Shown in pieces: positions 7,023 to 7,785 of a stretch of DNA of 7,785 nucleotides (the first letter of the stretch is position 1; the number at the start of each line of letters is the position of its first letter). Location of the stretch: NCBI GenBank assembly GCA_016205125.1, contig JACQJE010000042.1, forward strand, positions 1-7,785, in the 5' to 3' direction. Under the pieces are notes generated by a model. That model saw only the letters and a list, made by a program, of their open reading frames with translations. It did no database searches and was not told the origin of the DNA. The position numbers and the translations under genes were made by a program. This stretch comes from Deltaproteobacteria bacterium. GTDB taxonomy: Bacteria; Bdellovibrionota; O2-12-FULL-43-9; JACQJE01.

Positions 7023-7053
7023 CCCTCTCCCCTTGTGGGAGAGGGGAGGGTGA
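7023..7053 (+). repeat. REP-like hairpin unit A
   Basis: CCCTCTCCC (7023-7031), loop CTTGT, GGGAGAGGG (7037-7045) form a perfect 9-bp stem, followed by AGGGTGA (7047-7053). This hairpin plus GGGTGAGGG tail resembles the C/T-rich palindromic repeats scattered through many proteobacterial genomes; that resemblance is from memory, not a search. Confidence 0.65.
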
Positions 7054-7066
7054 GGGGTAAAGCCGT

Positions 7067-7109
7067 AAAAGACTGGACACTCGCCATGGGTCTTTTGTTG
7101 CGGAGTGTC
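7067..7109. repeat. Two crossing inverted repeats in the centre of the element
   Basis: AAAAGAC (7067-7073) pairs with GTCTTTT (7090-7096), and GACACTC (7076-7082) pairs with GAGTGTC (7103-7109). The stems interleave, so they are either mutually exclusive or form a pseudoknot in RNA. Each is only 7 bp, so chance cannot be excluded. Confidence 0.4.
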
Positions 7110-7145
7110 ACCCTCCCCTTTGTCCCCTCCCATTAAGGGAGGGGA
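7108..7145 (-). repeat. REP-like hairpin unit B, inverted relative to unit A
   Basis: TCCCCTCCC (7123-7131), loop ATTAA, GGGAGGGGA (7137-7145) form a perfect 9-bp stem. On the minus strand it is followed by AGGGGAGGGTGA (7119-7108), identical to 7042-7053 of unit A. Units A and B therefore form an inverted pair like a bacterial interspersed mosaic element. No proper T tract follows directly, so I do not call a terminator. Confidence 0.6.
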
Positions 7146-7227
7146 GTAAAGCCTTTTTAATGGTTTTTGCTATTTCTCCAACAGACTCCTAGCAAAGAGC
7201 CTTTCATTCTTTTAGGAGTCCATCTCA

Positions 7228-7785
7228 ATGATTTATGTGGTTGGCGTTATTCTCCTCCTGGGTCTTCTCATTTTTTTCCACGAGCTGGGTCATTTTCTGG
7301 TCGCAAGGAAGTTCGGTGTCAGAGTTGAAGTCTTCTCGTTCGGTTTTGGGCCAAAAATCGCCAAACTCAAAAGGGGAGAAACCGAGTATTGCATTTCACT
7401 TGTCCCTCTTGGCGGATACGTCAAGCTCTTCGGTGAACAGCCAAGCGCGGACATCTCTTCCTCTGAGAAAGCGCGTTCTTTTTCTCACAAACCGCCAGGA
7501 GAACGTTTTCTCATCGCGCTAGCTGGCCCTGTCGCAAATTTTCTTCTGGCCCTCGTGGTCTTTCTCCTGATCGGTTTAACCGGTGAACCGAAGGCCACCA
7601 CCACCCTCCCTCACGTCGTCCTTGGGAGCGAGGCATGGAAGGCAGGACTCCGATCCGGAGATCAGATTCTCACCCTCAATGATGATCCAGTCCGCCTCTG
7701 GGACGATGTAGAAGAGAGACTCGCAGATCTCAAGAATGGAGATCTCATCACTCTTAACCTGGCGCGCTCTCTGCCGGACGATCAG
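7228..7785 (+). CDS. rseP: RIP-type site-2 zinc metalloprotease RseP, 5' part
   Basis: RseP is an inner-membrane intramembrane protease that cuts anti-sigma factors such as RseA after a first cleavage, and also clears remnant signal peptides. 186 codons are present and the gene runs off the window; family members are about 350-450 residues. The first membrane segment carries the zinc-binding HELGH (18-22) within LLLGLLIFFHELGHFLVARK. Next come FSFGFGP (36-42) and the membrane-associated GGYVKLFGE loop (62-70). A second membrane segment with LAGPVANFLLA (98-108) is followed from about 120 by a PDZ domain (LGSEAWKAGLRSGDQILTLNDDPV). The second active-site motif with the third zinc ligand lies beyond the window. 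ATG 7228 has TAGGAG (7213-7218) 9 nt upstream. The 242-nt repeat-bearing gap after dxr is unusual for this block. Confidence 0.95.
   Translation, partial: MIYVVGVILLLGLLIFFHELGHFLVARKFGVRVEVFSFGFGPKIAKLKRGETEYCISLVPLGGYVKLFGEQPSADISSSEKARSFSHKPPGERFLIALAGPVANFLLALVVFLLIGLTGEPKATTTLPHVVLGSEAWKAGLRSGDQILTLNDDPVRLWDDVEERLADLKNGDLITLNLARSLPDDQ

Larger units (their letters stand above)
6995..7192. mobile_element. MITE-like element with terminal inverted repeats between dxr and rseP
   Basis: 6995-7015 and 7172-7192 are inverted copies matching at 19 of 21 positions. The outermost four bases on each side are CTAG. If these are a target duplication, the element proper is 6999-7188 (190 bp) with 17-bp terminal repeats starting GAGYCTGTYGGAGAAAT (15 of 17). 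CTAG fits the YTAR-type target known for IS5-type elements; a TA-only duplication is the alternative. No open frame of useful size is inside, so any transposition would need a transposase from elsewhere. The interior carries two REP-like hairpins. The element makes up most of the 242-nt gap before rseP, in an operon that is otherwise compact. Confidence 0.6.

Noticed and set aside
7123..7158. Intrinsic terminator formed by hairpin B and the TTTTT at 7154-7158
   Set aside because: The T run begins eight bases after the stem, too far for a typical intrinsic terminator.
7235..7522. 95-codon + strand frame near the window end
   Set aside because: It overlaps rseP in another frame; the rseP frame from 7228 has HELGH, GGYVK and a PDZ domain and stays open to the end.
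1..7785. CRISPR array, tRNA, rRNA, toxin-antitoxin or defence genes
   Set aside because: I looked for regularly spaced repeats, tRNA-like folds and small gene pairs on both strands and found none; almost all sequence is accounted for by core genes and short spacers.

Overview
This window comes from a Gram-negative, rod-shaped bacterium and carries a conserved housekeeping cluster. All genes lie on the + strand: mreB, rpsB, tsf, pyrH, frr, uppS, cdsA, dxr and the 5' part of rseP. The order rpsB-tsf-pyrH-frr-uppS-cdsA-dxr-rseP is a long-conserved block in Proteobacteria and related phyla. The RseP protease and the MEP-pathway Dxr fit a diderm host. A short (207 aa) EF-Ts and moderate base composition suggest a deltaproteobacterium-like or neighbouring lineage, but I cannot place it further from the sequence alone.

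Layout: 1-120 is an upstream leader with a possible sigma70 promoter. 121-1149 is mreB (actin-like shape determinant), followed by rpsB where mreC often lies. 1150-1359 is a spacer with a copy of a dispersed repeat and probable promoter elements for rpsB. 1360-4874 is a tight run of rpsB, tsf, pyrH, frr and uppS, with gaps of 16 and 20 nt, a TAATG overlap and a TAG-ATG abutment. 4875-4961 is the uppS-cdsA junction. It holds a perfect 25-bp inverted repeat that runs from the uppS stop codon to the cdsA Shine-Dalgarno and start codon, around a second, inverted copy of the dispersed repeat. 4962-5783 is cdsA. dxr follows, with no ATG near its expected N-terminus, and a 19-nt palindrome lies at the cdsA/dxr junction. 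6986-7227 is a spacer largely filled by a ~190-bp MITE-like element. It has imperfect terminal inverted repeats flanked by CTAG, and two REP-like hairpins in opposite orientation inside. rseP begins at 7228 and runs off the end of the window.

The genes serve translation (S2, EF-Ts, ribosome recycling factor), pyrimidine nucleotide supply (UMP kinase), and envelope building. The envelope part comprises isoprenoid precursors by Dxr, the undecaprenyl carrier by UppS, CDP-diacylglycerol for phospholipids by CdsA, site-2 proteolysis by RseP, and cell shape by MreB. All coding regions look intact. I see no defence system, CRISPR array, tRNA, rRNA or new multi-gene system. The unusual material is in the junctions: the hairpin enclosing the cdsA ribosome binding site, the non-ATG dxr start, and the repeat elements that interrupt an otherwise compact operon.
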